NCBI RefSeq assembly: GCF_022549695.1
Contig: NZ_JAKZGS010000018.1
Location: 1 to 64,000, forward strand
Source: Belliella calami
GTDB taxonomy: Bacteria; Bacteroidota; Bacteroidia; Cytophagales; Cyclobacteriaceae
Length of the DNA stretch: 64,000 nucleotides
Direction of reading: 5' to 3'
Below are positions 54,762 to 62,671 of this stretch, piece after piece. A program made the translations under genes and the position numbers. The notes beneath the pieces were generated by a model. That model was given only the letters and a program-made list of their open reading frames with translations, made no database searches and was not told the DNA's origin. How positions within the stretch are numbered: the first letter of the stretch is position 1; every line of letters begins with the position of its first letter.

Positions 54762-56210
54762 ATGAAAGCAATTAATAATATAATATTAGGTGCAGCACTT
54801 AGTTTGCTAGCTACTAGTTGTGGGGAATTTTTGGATATCAACGAAAATCCGAATAATCCTGAAGCTGTGACTCCAGAATTATTACTCTCTTCTGGTTTGG
54901 CAGGTGCAGCATTTGCCAACAACAATGAACTAAATAGATTTGGTTCAACAGTGATTTCTGTTACTGCGGGTGCAGCAGGATCTCCTTCAGCTTATGATAT
55001 CTATGATATTGATGGCGATGATTTTGGTAATCAATGGAGATTTGAACTGTATGGCGGGTCTTTAATCGCATTTGAAGATATGATTGCAGCTGCAGACGAG
55101 TTGGGAGCACCTGCATATTCTGGTATTGGGAAAATCATGCAAGCATATAACTTTGCTTTGGCAACCGATACTTGGGGTGATGTGCCGTATTCAGAAGCAC
55201 TAGGAGGTCTTGAAAATACGCAGCCAGCATTGGATAGTCAGGAAGATATCTACAAAGGCACTGATCAGATACAAAGTTTATTTGACTTAGTGAGAGAGGG
55301 TATTGATGATTTGGCAGGAGAAAGTACACTTATGCCAGGTCAAGATGATATTGTCTATGATGGCGATCTTGACAAATGGAGAAGAGCAGGATATACCTTG
55401 ATGCTCAAAATGGCAAATACCATCTCTTACAGAGAACCAGCATTAGCCACTACAATTATCAATGAGGTTTTACAGGCAAATGATTATATCATGAGTAATG
55501 AAGATGATTTGAATGTGAGATTTGGGACTTCTCAAGGCAGTTATGCGCCAATTCATGAATGGACAAATGTTTCTACGTTCGCAGGTGATTTGATCATTAG
55601 CACTAGGTTTGTTAATTTGTTGAATAGTAAAAATGACCCTAGATTGCCGATATTTGTCACTGCCCCAACTGGTAGTTACGTGACTATCGACAATGGTTTT
55701 GCAGGACAAAGACCTTTGCCACAAACATCTTGGTCAAGATTCAATACCTATGTGACTGGTGGTGGTGCTGGACCAGTAAGGTTGTTGACGAATTTCCAAA
55801 GAGCATTCATACTGGCTGAATCAGTAGTAAGGCTTGGAATCGCTGGTGATGCCAATGAATACTACCAAGAAGGAATCAGAGCTTCTATGTCACTGGCTGG
55901 ATTGTCTTCCGCTCAAATAGACGCATACTTTGCCGCAAATGCAGATGAAGTGACGCTGTCAGGAAATGCTGAAGAGGATTTGGAGAAAATCATCACTCAG
56001 AAATATATTGCTTGGACAGGTAACGGTGTCGAGCAATGGACTGATTGGAGAAGAACAGGTTACCCTACTTTGGCTCCGCATCAGAATGCGGGTGGTATAG
56101 ATCCTAATCAAAGACCTTTGAGAGCACAGTATGTATCTCAAGAAGTGAATAGGAATCCAAATTTTCCTAACAATGTATTTCCAAATGTCCCTGTCTGGTG
56201 GAATGAATAA
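54762..56210 (+). CDS. SusD/RagB-family lipoprotein
   Basis: From ATG 54762 the 482-residue protein has a lipobox in LLATSCGE and the SusD-like_2 pattern: FLDINENPNNPEAVTPELLL at the start, ALATDTWGDVPYSEALGG, RRAGYTLMLKMANTIS and EKIITQKYIAWTGNGVEQW. It is the surface lipoprotein lid that binds substrate over the SusC barrel. The frame extends upstream to 54723, but that would remove the signal-peptide context. The SusC stop is 10 bases before the start. Confidence 0.93.
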   Translation: MKAINNIILGAALSLLATSCGEFLDINENPNNPEAVTPELLLSSGLAGAAFANNNELNRFGSTVISVTAGAAGSPSAYDIYDIDGDDFGNQWRFELYGGSLIAFEDMIAAADELGAPAYSGIGKIMQAYNFALATDTWGDVPYSEALGGLENTQPALDSQEDIYKGTDQIQSLFDLVREGIDDLAGESTLMPGQDDIVYDGDLDKWRRAGYTLMLKMANTISYREPALATTIINEVLQANDYIMSNEDDLNVRFGTSQGSYAPIHEWTNVSTFAGDLIISTRFVNLLNSKNDPRLPIFVTAPTGSYVTIDNGFAGQRPLPQTSWSRFNTYVTGGGAGPVRLLTNFQRAFILAESVVRLGIAGDANEYYQEGIRASMSLAGLSSAQIDAYFAANADEVTLSGNAEEDLEKIITQKYIAWTGNGVEQWTDWRRTGYPTLAPHQNAGGIDPNQRPLRAQYVSQEVNRNPNFPNNVFPNVPVWWNE

Positions 56211-56219
56211 ATTAAGAAC

Positions 56220-56720
56220 ATGAAAAAGATGAAAAATTATATATTTCTATTGGTTTTAGCCTTGTTCGCAAGTTCATGTGAGCAAGACTTTGGAGAGCTG
56301 AACAGCGACAATGTTGCTGCTGTTCCTTTGACTTTCCCTAATGCTACGACGTTTGGATTTGATCCATACATTGAAGTTTCTTTGAGTGGAGATGGAGAAA
56401 TTCGATACGAGATGGAAATTCCTGAAACAAGCGGGAGAACTATCAGCGAAATTACTAAAGTGGTGGGTGGTGCTTCGGATATAAACGTTGGTACACTGAA
56501 TTCAGGCACAAGCTATATTGGTGATCCGATCCAAGTAGCTGGTACAAGTACAGAATTCTTGACTTCGATTTCCGAATTTGAAGAAAAGGTAAGGACAAAT
56601 AGCGAAGGAGAAGTTACTCCTGTTGAAATTGATGAAGAACTTGCCTTTTTGTTTCTTGTGACACTAGACAATGGTGATCAGATAGTCTCGACAAGAGTTC
56701 GAGTAAGAGTAGTTGAATAG
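56220..56720 (+). CDS. Third lipoprotein of the SusC/SusD operon
   Basis: The 166-residue protein has a lipobox in LALFASSC followed by acidic QDFGELN. The rest is beta-rich (YIEVSLSGDGEIRYEMEIPE) and could form one immunoglobulin-like domain. It starts 9 bases after the SusD stop and ends at the operon's terminator. It probably is a surface accessory that binds the same ligand, as SusE/SusF-type proteins do, but it is shorter and not clearly related. Confidence 0.75.
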   Translation: MKKMKNYIFLLVLALFASSCEQDFGELNSDNVAAVPLTFPNATTFGFDPYIEVSLSGDGEIRYEMEIPETSGRTISEITKVVGGASDINVGTLNSGTSYIGDPIQVAGTSTEFLTSISEFEEKVRTNSEGEVTPVEIDEELAFLFLVTLDNGDQIVSTRVRVRVVE

Positions 56721-56751
56721 TGTTTTGACAAGAGATACTCAATACAAAATA

Positions 56752-56785
56752 AAAGGGTGGCAGTTGATCTGTCGCCCTTTTTTTG
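56752..56785 (+). terminator. Terminator of the SusC/SusD operon
   Basis: AAAGGGTGGCAG and CTGTCGCCCTTT pair with two G-T pairs, around TTGAT, with seven or more T after it. Confidence 0.85.
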
Positions 56786-56789
56786 TTAT

Positions 56790-56825
56790 ACCCATTGGGT
56801 TTTTACAATATAAATCCCAATGGGT
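56790..56825. repeat. Paired CCCATTGGG palindromes
   Basis: ACCCATTGGG (56790-56799) and CCCAATGGGT (56816-56825) are perfect inverted repeats 16 bases apart, and each is itself nearly palindromic. They lie 47-82 bases upstream of the YtrA promoter's -33 box. Either a regulator site or a secondary hairpin. Confidence 0.45.
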
Positions 56826-56871
56826 TCAATATGAGTTAAAAAAATAATTTTCAGTATTTCTTTTAAAAAAT

Positions 56872-56902
56872 TTTGACTTATAAATTTAATCGATTATGTT
56901 AG
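56872..56902 (+). promoter_or_regulatory. Promoter of the ABC/YtrA operon
   Basis: TTTG at 56872-56875 and TATGTTAG at 56895-56902 (one mismatch to TAnnTTTG) are 19 bases apart, the right arrangement for Bacteroidota. The predicted start point falls in the operator that follows. Confidence 0.5.
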
Positions 56903-56926
56903 TGTCATATTATACTATGACAGTAA
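56899..56926. promoter_or_regulatory. YtrA/GntR-type operator
   Basis: TGTCATA (56903-56909) and TATGACA (56916-56922) are perfect inverted repeats 6 bases apart; outer TTA/TAA extend the symmetry to 28 bases with one mismatch on each side. The site overlaps the predicted transcription start, as for repression. The likely protein is the GntR-family regulator in the same operon. Confidence 0.6.
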
Positions 56927-56937
56927 AACAACGTGAT

Positions 56938-57795
56938 ATGATTTCAGTCAAAAAGTTAAGTTTTTCCTACCCTAAAAAGCCGTGGCTTTGCGAGGAGATG
57001 GATTTAGAATTGAGTGAGGGCAAGATTATAGGGCTCTTGGGATTGAATGGAGCAGGGAAGTCCACCTTGATGCGCTTAATGGCAGGATTGCTAAAGCCAG
57101 TTTCAGGTGAAGTGAGTTTTGAGGGTGGGGCTACATTTGATCGATCGATTCCTTTTTTGAACCAAATGATTTTTGTTCCTGAAAAAGTTTCTGTGCCGGA
57201 GTTTTTGAAAGTGAAGGAATATTCGAGTGTTTACCAAGATTTTTATTCTGGATTTGATTTAGATCGATTTGAAAAGCTGCTTTCAGAGTTTCAGATTATA
57301 GGGAATCAACGGGTTTCCAATCTGTCTTATGGACAGCAAAAAAAGTTGCAAATAGCCATAGGGTTGAGTACTGGGGCGAAGTTGTTGCTTTTTGATGAAC
57401 CAACGAACGGCTTGGATATTCCTTCAAAAAGCACATTTAGAAGAGTGCTTTCGGGAAGCTTGCAAGAGGATCAGACGATGGTTATTTCTACACATCAGGT
57501 CAAGGACATCGAAAATCTAGTCGATCAGATCATTGTCTTGGATGAGGGAAAAGTGAAGTTGCATGCAGATCTGGAGGAGCTAGAGAATCAATTTGTCTTT
57601 TCCCAAGGACCTCAAGCTCCTGATCAAGCTGTTTTTGTAGAGTCACATCTTCTTGGAGCTCAATATATAGTAAAACAGCCTTATGGAGAACGTAATTCTG
57701 GTGGTAGTCCTGACTTGGAATTACTATTTAATGCAGTGATCGCAGGCAAGTTGGCCGGAGAATTTTTATCAACTCAAAATCAAGCAACATCATGA
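56938..57795 (+). CDS. ABC transporter ATP-binding protein
   Basis: From ATG 56938 the protein has about 285 residues and one ABC domain: Walker A GLNGAGKST, signature LSYGQQKKL, Walker B KLLLFDEPTNGLD and the switch histidine in STHQVKD. The frame opens earlier at 56896, but those codons cover the operator, so ATG 56938 (MISVKKLSFSYP) is the natural start. With the next gene it forms a small export-type transporter of YtrB type. Confidence 0.9.
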   Translation: MISVKKLSFSYPKKPWLCEEMDLELSEGKIIGLLGLNGAGKSTLMRLMAGLLKPVSGEVSFEGGATFDRSIPFLNQMIFVPEKVSVPEFLKVKEYSSVYQDFYSGFDLDRFEKLLSEFQIIGNQRVSNLSYGQQKKLQIAIGLSTGAKLLLFDEPTNGLDIPSKSTFRRVLSGSLQEDQTMVISTHQVKDIENLVDQIIVLDEGKVKLHADLEELENQFVFSQGPQAPDQAVFVESHLLGAQYIVKQPYGERNSGGSPDLELLFNAVIAGKLAGEFLSTQNQATS

Positions 57796-58589
57796 ACAAC
57801 ATATCTATATCCAGAATTTTAAAGCTGATCAAGTTTGAATTTTTGATGCATAGAAAGTATTATTTAACAATACTCATCGGTGCATTAGTGTTGGTTTCAG
57901 TAGTGATTCTTATAGCTTGGATGCAGACTAGGCATCTTTTAACTGGGTGGCAGCAAAAGCATTATCAAGTTGTCTATTTCGTGTATTTCTTAGCGGTAAT
58001 AATATTTATTGTTGGTCAAGGGTTCAAAGATCTTGTAACCAAGGCATCTTCCGAACGCTATCTCTTATTGCCCGCTTCCCATATAGAAAAACTAATTGCT
58101 CAAATATTAACAAAATTTAGTGTTGCCTTGATTGCTATGCCTTTTGTTTTTTGGTTCGGAGTGCTCCTAGCGAGGCTGATCGGATTTAGTTTGATGAATA
58201 ATATTTTGAGTACCAAAAATTTCGAGAAAATTGAGTATTTAAGGTTTGAATCTTTATGGATTTTGACGGAAGGGGAGCACTGGTCTTTCAATGCGTTTTT
58301 CATTGGGAGTGTTTTTTTTCTTTTTTCTTTTATGATATTAGGCAGTCAGTATTTTGGGAAATGGAATTTTGTTTATACACCATTGATAAAAATTCTTTTT
58401 GTATTGATAACCGTTCTTTCATGTAGGGCTCTATTAAGTTTTTATACAAAAAATAATACGAATATAAATGAACTTGAGGTATTTGATGGAGTTCCTCTAT
58501 TTGTTTTTGTACTTATAATTTTACTTTTCTTGGGTAGCTTTTTAAGTTATTTTATTTCATATCACAAGCTAAAAGAAAGGGAGGTCTAA
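57792..58589 (+). CDS. ABC-2-like membrane protein
   Basis: The 265-residue protein has about six membrane helices and the segment SSERYLLLPASHIEKLIAQI, typical of YtrC/ABC-2-like permease subunits in Bacteroidota. It overlaps the ATPase gene by 4 bases and should be its membrane partner. Substrate is not known; related systems respond to envelope stress or antibiotics. Confidence 0.82.
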   Translation: MNNISISRILKLIKFEFLMHRKYYLTILIGALVLVSVVILIAWMQTRHLLTGWQQKHYQVVYFVYFLAVIIFIVGQGFKDLVTKASSERYLLLPASHIEKLIAQILTKFSVALIAMPFVFWFGVLLARLIGFSLMNNILSTKNFEKIEYLRFESLWILTEGEHWSFNAFFIGSVFFLFSFMILGSQYFGKWNFVYTPLIKILFVLITVLSCRALLSFYTKNNTNINELEVFDGVPLFVFVLIILLFLGSFLSYFISYHKLKEREV

Positions 58590-58590
58590 G

Positions 58591-58968
58591 ATGGAGTTTA
58601 GTGATGGGAAAACCATATTTGTCCAAATTAGAGACAGGCTGGTCGATCAGATTCTCACAGGAAAGCTACTCCCGGGAGATAAGATTCCTTCTGTCAGGGA
58701 ATTGGCAGTGGACTTGGAAGTCAATAGAAACACGGTTATGCGTAGCTATGCCTTGATGGAGAATGAAGGGATAGTGGATAACAAACGAGGGATTGGTTTT
58801 TTTGTCTCTGATCATGCGAGAGAGCGCTTGATTCAAGATGAAAAAGAGATTTTCGTAAAAGAAGAGCTTCCTAGGCTGGTACATCAAGCGAAAGTATTGA
58901 AAATGATACCCGCTGATTTTAAATTACTATTCGATCAACTTAATGACAATCAAAATGAAAACAAGTAA
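58591..58968 (+). CDS. GntR-family regulator, YtrA subfamily
   Basis: The 125-residue protein has a winged helix-turn-helix (about 10-75; KIPSVRELAVDLEVNRNTVM, GFFVSDHA) and a short C-terminal helical part, the size of YtrA-type regulators that lack a large ligand domain. Its start has an unusually good Shine-Dalgarno sequence (GGGAGG, 58579-58584). It lies in the operon it probably represses through the palindrome at 56899-56926. Confidence 0.92.
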   Translation: MEFSDGKTIFVQIRDRLVDQILTGKLLPGDKIPSVRELAVDLEVNRNTVMRSYALMENEGIVDNKRGIGFFVSDHARERLIQDEKEIFVKEELPRLVHQAKVLKMIPADFKLLFDQLNDNQNENK

Positions 58969-59656
58969 TAAGCTATTATTCTCTTTTTTGGGTTTCGCAT
59001 GGGTATCAGTGGTTGGGAGTATGTTTGTGTCTCTTTATTTTTCGGAGAAGGAGAATGCAATGAGGATAGAGACATTGATTCATCAGACACCAATTGAAGG
59101 TGGGTTTTCGGTAGTTTCTATTCAAGACTCTGGGATTTTGACATTTAAGAGAGGAGGAGAAAGCCGAGTCGAATATAAGAAATACCTCTCCGAGAGTGAT
59201 GTTCAAGACCCCTCTGAGGATCCAGATCCGTATTTTACCGAAGTGCGGAACGACACATTGTTCATCAAAGAGCTACGGATTAAAGAACTGGGGACATTCA
59301 CGTTGTGTATTGATAAAGATATCAAATCTATCATCTTAAATAATGTTTCTGAGTTGAGAAGCTTTGATGCGATTAATTATGATAGTTTGACGGTGATGGC
59401 TACAAAATCTGCTTTTAGATTAGATAATCAGCATGGTGTAAGCTTTTTGAATTTTAATGGAAATACAGACTCGAGGCTGTCAGTAGTCAGTATCCCCAAT
59501 TTGGAGATTTATTTAGACAAGAGTAATGCTGGTATATCTCAATATTTGGGAACAGTATCTGGAGAGCTTATTGGATCAGAAGTGAACCTTCCGAGTAAAA
59601 CCACTGAAATCAACATAAAAAAGGATGAGAACTCAAGATTTTATTTTAGGAATTGA
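58955..59656 (+). CDS. Hypothetical membrane-anchored protein of the YtrA operon
   Basis: From ATG 58955 the 233-residue protein has one N-terminal membrane helix (about 5-25) followed by a beta-rich extracellular domain with repeating strands (LTFKRGGESRVEYKK, SFLNFNGNTDSRLSV, VSGELIGSEVNLPSK), resembling the beta-helical adhesin-like domains of DUF2807 type. It overlaps the regulator gene by 14 bases. Envelope stress sensing or binding is possible, but not shown. Confidence 0.6.
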   Translation: MKTSNKLLFSFLGFAWVSVVGSMFVSLYFSEKENAMRIETLIHQTPIEGGFSVVSIQDSGILTFKRGGESRVEYKKYLSESDVQDPSEDPDPYFTEVRNDTLFIKELRIKELGTFTLCIDKDIKSIILNNVSELRSFDAINYDSLTVMATKSAFRLDNQHGVSFLNFNGNTDSRLSVVSIPNLEIYLDKSNAGISQYLGTVSGELIGSEVNLPSKTTEINIKKDENSRFYFRN

Positions 59657-59975
59657 TTTTTGGGCATCCTGGTGTGGTCCATGTCGCGCAGAAAACCCAA
59701 ACCTGTTAAAGATATATGAACTGTACAAGGGTATTGGGTTTGAGATTTTGGGAGTGTCTTTAGATGCTGATCGAGAGAGTTGGGGAAAAGCAATTCAAGC
59801 TGATGGGTTGACTTGGTTGAATGTTTCAGATTTACAGGGAAGCCAAAATGAAGTCGCTAAGATGTTTGGTGTAAATGCTATTCCAGATAATATATTGATT
59901 GACCGTGAAGGGAGGATTGTGGCCAGGCAGATCAGTTTGGAGCAGTTGAACCAATTACTTTCTGACGTTTTATGA
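59625..59975 (+). pseudogene. 5'-truncated thioredoxin-like (TlpA) gene
   Basis: The 116-residue frame begins MRTQDFILGIDFWASWCGPC. The active site CGPC and the rest of the TlpA fold (FEILGVSLDADRESW, VNAIPDNILIDREGRIVA) are intact, but the signal peptide, the N-terminal strands and the lead to the DFWASWC strand are absent. The start codon lies in the end of the preceding gene. This is best explained as a deletion that removed the 5' part; a short cytoplasmic thioredoxin-like product remains possible. Confidence 0.6.
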
Positions 59976-60051
59976 TTGATCTTTGCGAGTAAATACAAAA
60001 TGTTTCACGATCCCCTTCGACGTCTGTTTTTGATGAATGTGATTTCCTAAC

Positions 60052-60128
60052 CGAAGAAATATATGTTTATTCTCGATCGTAATCGAAGAATTACATGTTT
60101 ATTTTCGGTTATGATCGAAAATAATCAT
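60052..60128. repeat. 32-base tandem repeat array
   Basis: Unit 1 (60052-60083) and unit 2 (60084-60115) share the pattern CGAAGAA.TA.ATGTTTATT.TCG, and a third partial unit (CGAAAATAATCAT) follows at 60116-60128. Where units meet they form palindromes of the type ATTyTCG-N8-CGArAAT. The array ends at the -7 box of the next gene. Confidence 0.7.
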
Positions 60129-60135
60129 AATTTTG
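60128..60135 (+). promoter_or_regulatory. -7 box of the AAA/DUF4143 gene
   Basis: TAATTTTG followed by C matches TAnnTTTG exactly, 18 bases before the ATG; the tandem repeat covers the -33 region. Confidence 0.6.
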
Positions 60136-60153
60136 CTTTAAATTTATCTAGAA

Positions 60154-61281
60154 ATGATCACTCGGGTAATAGAAAGCGAAATTAAAAATAGACTCAATCA
60201 AGGAAAGGTTTTGCTGGTATTGGGTCCAAGGCAGGCAGGGAAGACTACTTTGTTGAGGCAGCTGATAGAGCGTGAGAGGCTGGATGCATTGTGGCTCAAT
60301 TGTGACAACCCTGACGATAGAGCTGATTTAGAAGACGCGACGATTACTAAACTGAAGTCACTCGTCGGATCATATGCACTGGTGGTAATCGATGAAGCTC
60401 AGCGGGTCAAAAACATTGGCTTGACTCTGAAGCTGATAGCGGATGGTATGCCCGATGTACAAGTGATTGCATCTGGTTCTTCAGCTTTGGAACTTGCAAA
60501 TGAAATCAAAGAGCCACTCACAGGAAGGAAGAGGGAATTGAGTCTTTATCCCATTTCTACAGGAGAAATGATAGCTCATAGCTCTCAAAGGGAGGAAAGA
60601 AGGATGCTTGATACGAGGCTGATTTATGGTTTTTACCCTGAAGTTGTCAATAGACCAAGTGAAGCAGAAGAGATTCTTGAAGAGCTCACGAGTAGCTATC
60701 TCTACAAAGATATTCTCACTTTAGACCAAGTGAGGAAGCCTGTTATTTTGCAGAAATTATTACTTGCCTTGGCTTTGCAAGTAGGTTCTGAAGTGACCTT
60801 CAATGAGCTGGGAAATACGATAGGGATAGATAAGGAAACCGCCGAAAAATACATAGACCTTTTGGAGAAAAGCTATGTGATTTTTAAGATGAATTCTTTC
60901 AGTCGCAATATGAGAAGGGAAATCAAGAAGGGGAAGAAAATCTATTTTTGGGACAATGGTGTTCGAAATGCGATCATCAACAATTTCAATTCTTTGTCCT
61001 TACGGAATGATGTGGGAGCACTTTGGGAGAATTTCATCATTAGTGAGCGAATGAAGTTTCTGAATTACAACAGAATAAAAACCAATATTTATTTCTGGAG
61101 AACGACGACAGGGATGGAATTGGATTGGCTTGAGGAAAAGGGAGGGGTAATCCATGCCTTCGAAGCCAAATGGAATCCAAAGAGAAGGTCATCACTTCCT
61201 TCTGGGTTTGAAGAGGCTTATCCGGATACTGTTTTTCATAAAGTGTCTCCAGACAATTATATGGGTTTTTTAACTGTATAA
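60154..61281 (+). CDS. AAA ATPase with C-terminal DUF4143 domain
   Basis: The 375-residue protein has an AAA_14-type ATPase (about 1-150) with Walker A LGPRQAGKTT (about 23-32) and Walker B VVIDEAQRV, then a winged-helix-like region (about 195-240) and the DUF4143 domain (about 250-370). The latter contains ELDWL...HAFEAKW, the Asp-Glu-x-Lys pattern of the PD-(D/E)XK nuclease clan. Such genes are found in many variable copies per genome and their function is not established. The promoter is covered by a tandem repeat array. Confidence 0.88.
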   Translation: MITRVIESEIKNRLNQGKVLLVLGPRQAGKTTLLRQLIERERLDALWLNCDNPDDRADLEDATITKLKSLVGSYALVVIDEAQRVKNIGLTLKLIADGMPDVQVIASGSSALELANEIKEPLTGRKRELSLYPISTGEMIAHSSQREERRMLDTRLIYGFYPEVVNRPSEAEEILEELTSSYLYKDILTLDQVRKPVILQKLLLALALQVGSEVTFNELGNTIGIDKETAEKYIDLLEKSYVIFKMNSFSRNMRREIKKGKKIYFWDNGVRNAIINNFNSLSLRNDVGALWENFIISERMKFLNYNRIKTNIYFWRTTTGMELDWLEEKGGVIHAFEAKWNPKRRSSLPSGFEEAYPDTVFHKVSPDNYMGFLTV

Positions 61282-61290
61282 ATTAGGCTT

Positions 61291-62484
61291 TTAAATACCC
61301 ATTCCATTGAAAGGATTGAACCTCCGTCTGCCAACCTGCATGCCGATGGCACGGCAGACGGTTTTGTCACCGTATTTGATGTTTAGTCTGTCTAGGGCTT
61401 GGTACAGCCTGATTTGTTTTTCGGAGTCTTCGAATAGATTGATTTGATAGTTGCCATGCACCAAGCTGCTGAATCGTACACCGATTAGGCGGATCAGCAT
61501 TCGACGGTTGTAGAGTTTTTTGAATAGTTCTTTCACCACAGAGATCAGTGTATGATCCGTGGAGGTGTAGGCAATTCGCTGCTGTGTCGTATGTGTATCA
61601 AAATCCGAATAGCGGATCTTTACAGTCACACATGCTGTGAGTTGCTGTTTTTGGCGGAGCTTGGAAGCAAGCTGTTCGGTCATGGCGATCAGATGTGATT
61701 CAAGCATTTTGATATCAATGGTGTCTTGTTCGAAAGTGTTTTCAGAAGAGATAGACTTAGCTTCTGAATAGGGCGTGACTAGGGAACGGTCTATCCCATT
61801 GGCTTTTTCCCAGATCATGCGTCCGTTTTTACCGAAGGTGGCCTCCAGCAGTTCTGAAGGCATTATTTGTAAGGTATGGACTTTTTTGACACCCATATTA
61901 TAGAGCGTGTGGGATGTTTTTTCTCCGATCATTGGAATTTTGCGTACAGATAGTGGTGCCAAAAACGGTTTTTCAAGACCAAAAGGAATCTCTCTGGCAT
62001 TGTTGGGTTTGGCTTCTCCTGTGGCTACTTTAGAGACTGTTTTGTTTTCAGATAGTCCCAAGGAGATAGGAAGGCCTGTCTCTTTGAGTATTCGTTCACG
62101 AAGTTCTTTTGCCATCTTGAAGCAGCCAAAAAACCTATCCATACCTGTATAGTCTATATAAAACTCGTCTATTGATGATTTTTCGAAAAGGGGTACATCT
62201 TCCCGGATAATCTCTGTCACATCGTGTGATTTTTGGCTATACTTCTCAAAATCCCCTCTAATAATCATAGCCTCAGGACACAGCTGTCTGGCGGTACGCA
62301 TGGGCATGGCTGAGTGCACGCCAAATTTTCTAGCTTCGTAGCTACAAGAAGCTACTACGCCTCGGTCTCCTGATCCCCCTATGAGGATCGGTTTGCCATT
62401 GAGTTTGCTATCGTAAAGGCGTTCCACGGATACAAAGAAAGAGTCGAGATCCATGTGTACGATTTTCCTGTTTTCTGGAGTCAT
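61291..62484 (-). CDS. dinB: DNA polymerase IV (Y family)
   Basis: The Y-family translesion polymerase has the metal-binding segments HMDLDSFFVSVE and SSIDEFYIDYTG, the palm/finger region VVASCSYEARKFGVHSAMPM, and a little-finger domain at the C-terminus with a basic tail. Length (397 residues from ATG 62484; GTG 62514 also possible) is typical for DinB. It copies past damaged bases. It is divergent from the S24 repressor, with a perfect palindrome in between. Confidence 0.93.
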   Translation of the reverse strand: MTPENRKIVHMDLDSFFVSVERLYDSKLNGKPILIGGSGDRGVVASCSYEARKFGVHSAMPMRTARQLCPEAMIIRGDFEKYSQKSHDVTEIIREDVPLFEKSSIDEFYIDYTGMDRFFGCFKMAKELRERILKETGLPISLGLSENKTVSKVATGEAKPNNAREIPFGLEKPFLAPLSVRKIPMIGEKTSHTLYNMGVKKVHTLQIMPSELLEATFGKNGRMIWEKANGIDRSLVTPYSEAKSISSENTFEQDTIDIKMLESHLIAMTEQLASKLRQKQQLTACVTVKIRYSDFDTHTTQQRIAYTSTDHTLISVVKELFKKLYNRRMLIRLIGVRFSSLVHGNYQINLFEDSEKQIRLYQALDRLNIKYGDKTVCRAIGMQVGRRRFNPFNGMGI

Positions 62485-62522
62485 TTTCTTTGGGATGTAG
62501 ATGTTTTTGATCACTCTTTTTT

Positions 62523-62549
62523 ATAATTGTTAAATATTTTAACAATTAT
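62523..62549. promoter_or_regulatory. 27-base palindromic operator, dinB / S24 repressor
   Basis: Arms ATAATTGTTAAA (62523-62534) and TTTAACAATTAT (62538-62549) are exact complements around TAT. The site lies just upstream of dinB and in the shared region with the XRE-S24 gene; it is the obvious place for that repressor to bind and control both. Confidence 0.65.
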
Positions 62550-62671
62550 TTGTCTATAATATAAACTGAATTTTTTAAATTTGAATCATCAAAAAGTATC
62601 TTTGACAAAGAATGTCACGATTTGAAAAATAAATGGGTTTTAAAACATTCATCAATCCTAATATCACTACC

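Noticed and set aside
60052-60128. CRISPR-like array
   Set aside because: Units follow directly without spacers and there are fewer than three full copies; a promoter-proximal tandem operator fits better. No cas gene is present.
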